NCBI GenBank assembly: GCA_016124525.1
Contig: WGNO01000015.1
Span: forward strand, 1 to 64,000
DNA: 64,000 nucleotides
Direction of reading: 5' to 3'
From: Nostoc sp. RI_552
GTDB taxonomy: Bacteria > Cyanobacteriota > Cyanobacteriia > Cyanobacteriales > Nostocaceae
A program made the position numbers and the translations under genes. Each line of letters begins with the position of its first letter. Position 1 is the first letter of the stretch. This document shows, one piece after another, positions 59,161 to 64,000 of this stretch. Below the pieces are notes generated by a model. It was not told the DNA's origin. It searched no databases and saw only the letters and a list, made by a program, of their open reading frames with translations.

Positions 59161-60069
59161 TTAACGATTCGGTCGTCGAGGTCTTTGTAATGGTGGAGTT
59201 GGAGATATTGGGACTTGAGTATTTTCAGTTACGGGAGTTTCTGTCTTTCTTGAAGTTAATTTAGGTGTCCAGAGTTCCACTAAACCCCTTCCTAGACTTT
59301 CTTGTCCACCGAACTGCCAAATAATATCTTGCTGACTAAATATTTGTCTTAATTGATTACCAGCAGTATCACCATTACCATTTGCAGTTGTGGTAATTCC
59401 CCAAGGAAAATACATTAAAGTTTCAGGAGGAATTGCTTCTTCATAACGAAACCCTGCATTGTCAGCTAGGGTTTTACCTTGATTTAAATTCACCCTAACT
59501 TGTTTCCACAGACTGGTTTGAATCAAAACCTTACAATCTTGATCAGACATGACTAAGGCTTTATTAATAGTTGTCGTAATTTCATTATCTTGAGGAATAT
59601 ATTTCTTCCAATCTGACCATAAATGAAGTTCTCTTGCCTCAAATATGGCATCTTTTAAATAAAGCTGCTCTCCATTACCACCACTAAAACTATTTGGACA
59701 TGGCAGACTCAGAGATTGATTATGTAATCGCAACCACCGACGCAGCAAAAATTGCGATGTAATCCAAACGATGCCATGACTTAAAGAAGGAATTGGAAAC
59801 CAAAGAATTGCCGCATCTCCAATCCAAATAGTACCTTGAGTTAGATTATCATCTCCATTTTGCTGCACATCTTCCAGGGTATTCCCCCATAAGAATTTCT
59901 GCTGTTTTTCTGGTGTACTAGCCCTAACTCTACCACGCAGTCCCGCCCCTGGTATATAAGGTAAATCTGTATGAACTTCACGGGCAATTCCTACAATATT
60001 TCCCTCTTGCGTTGCACCTCCTGTATGTAAAGGTGACAGTAAATAAAGATAAGATAAATTAGTTTTCAT
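59161..60069 (-). CDS. cmr4: Cmr4, type III-B backbone RAMP, lacking the usual catalytic Asp
   Basis: 302 residues. The RAMP N-terminus LYLLSPLHTGGATQEGNIVG and IAREVHTDLPYIPGAGLRGR, and Gly-rich GGQESLGRGLVELW, are Cmr4-like. In canonical Cmr4 the thumb-loop region reads VIDLPIxRE, with the Asp cleaving target RNA; here it is NIVGIARE, one residue shorter and without Asp. Target RNA slicing may therefore be lost or done differently. It is 2 bp downstream of cmr3. Confidence 0.87.
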   Translation of the reverse strand: MKTNLSYLYLLSPLHTGGATQEGNIVGIAREVHTDLPYIPGAGLRGRVRASTPEKQQKFLWGNTLEDVQQNGDDNLTQGTIWIGDAAILWFPIPSLSHGIVWITSQFLLRRWLRLHNQSLSLPCPNSFSGGNGEQLYLKDAIFEARELHLWSDWKKYIPQDNEITTTINKALVMSDQDCKVLIQTSLWKQVRVNLNQGKTLADNAGFRYEEAIPPETLMYFPWGITTTANGNGDTAGNQLRQIFSQQDIIWQFGGQESLGRGLVELWTPKLTSRKTETPVTENTQVPISPTPPLQRPRRPNR

Positions 60070-60071
60070 AG

Positions 60072-64000
<3,929 letters not shown>

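Overview
The window is AT-rich bacterial DNA from a cyanobacterium, most likely a filamentous, heterocyst-forming type (Nostocales). The evidence is a mycosporine-like amino acid cluster, a CrtW carotenoid ketolase, cyanobacteria-typical small families (TIGR03643, alr4036-type FMN protein, DUF3352), scattered HIP1 octamers (GCGATCGC, e.g. 16418-16425), and IS701, ISAs1, IS200/IS605 and REP/RAYT debris. Genus is not assignable by eye.

Left part (1-11,100): a CRISPR region. Array 1 (20 repeats visible, continuing off the left edge) and array 2 (32 repeats) share one 36-bp repeat, and each has a nearly identical ~190-bp leader on its right, so both are transcribed leftward. An intact cas2-cas1 pair, a small Csx18-like membrane protein, a divergent WYL regulator and an orphan mini-array lie between them. 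Also between the arrays are a DUF4145-transmembrane-substrate-binding fusion and a truncated VapE-type phage/plasmid helicase gene that starts 6 nt beyond the last repeat of array 2.

Middle part (11,100-25,900): a tandem histidine phosphatase, an EamA transporter, a 1.7-kb gene-free stretch, then mysA-mysB-mysC-mysD (UV sunscreen synthesis). After these come DUF1499 and TIGR03643 proteins and a small polysaccharide-type group (WcaF-like acetyltransferase, YdcF-like protein, GT2). Three relics follow: a methyltransferase killed by an 18-bp in-frame duplication, a RAYT transposase flanked by inverted REP-like sequences, and a glycosyltransferase tail. An Uma2 protein ends the segment.

25,900-35,150: an unusual lipid/polyketide plus lectin locus. 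A FAAL, a free ACP and a P450 form one operon. A KS-(dead AT)-ACP-TE polyketide synthase and two PA-IL/LecA-like lectins, one of them multidomain, lie beside it. This is my main candidate for an undescribed system.

35,150-48,100: IS701 and TnpB remnants, crtW, a broken membrane-protein gene, hrcA, rhodanese, DUF3352, cysE, FMN protein, Lhr-like helicase, M20 peptidase and bioD.

48,200-64,000: a second CRISPR-cas region on the minus strand. It has a second cas2, a cas1 truncated next to an ISAs1 copy, a P-loop kinase-WYL fusion, a CARF-HEPN (Csm6/Csx1-like) protein, and a type III-B effector operon: cmr2 (runs off the right edge), cmr3, cmr4 (lacking the usual catalytic Asp), cmr5 and a cmr6-cmr1 fusion. 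No Cas6 is in the window. The simplest reading is that the III-B effector uses crRNAs from the left arrays, with adaptation supplied by the intact left cas1-cas2, but this is inference.
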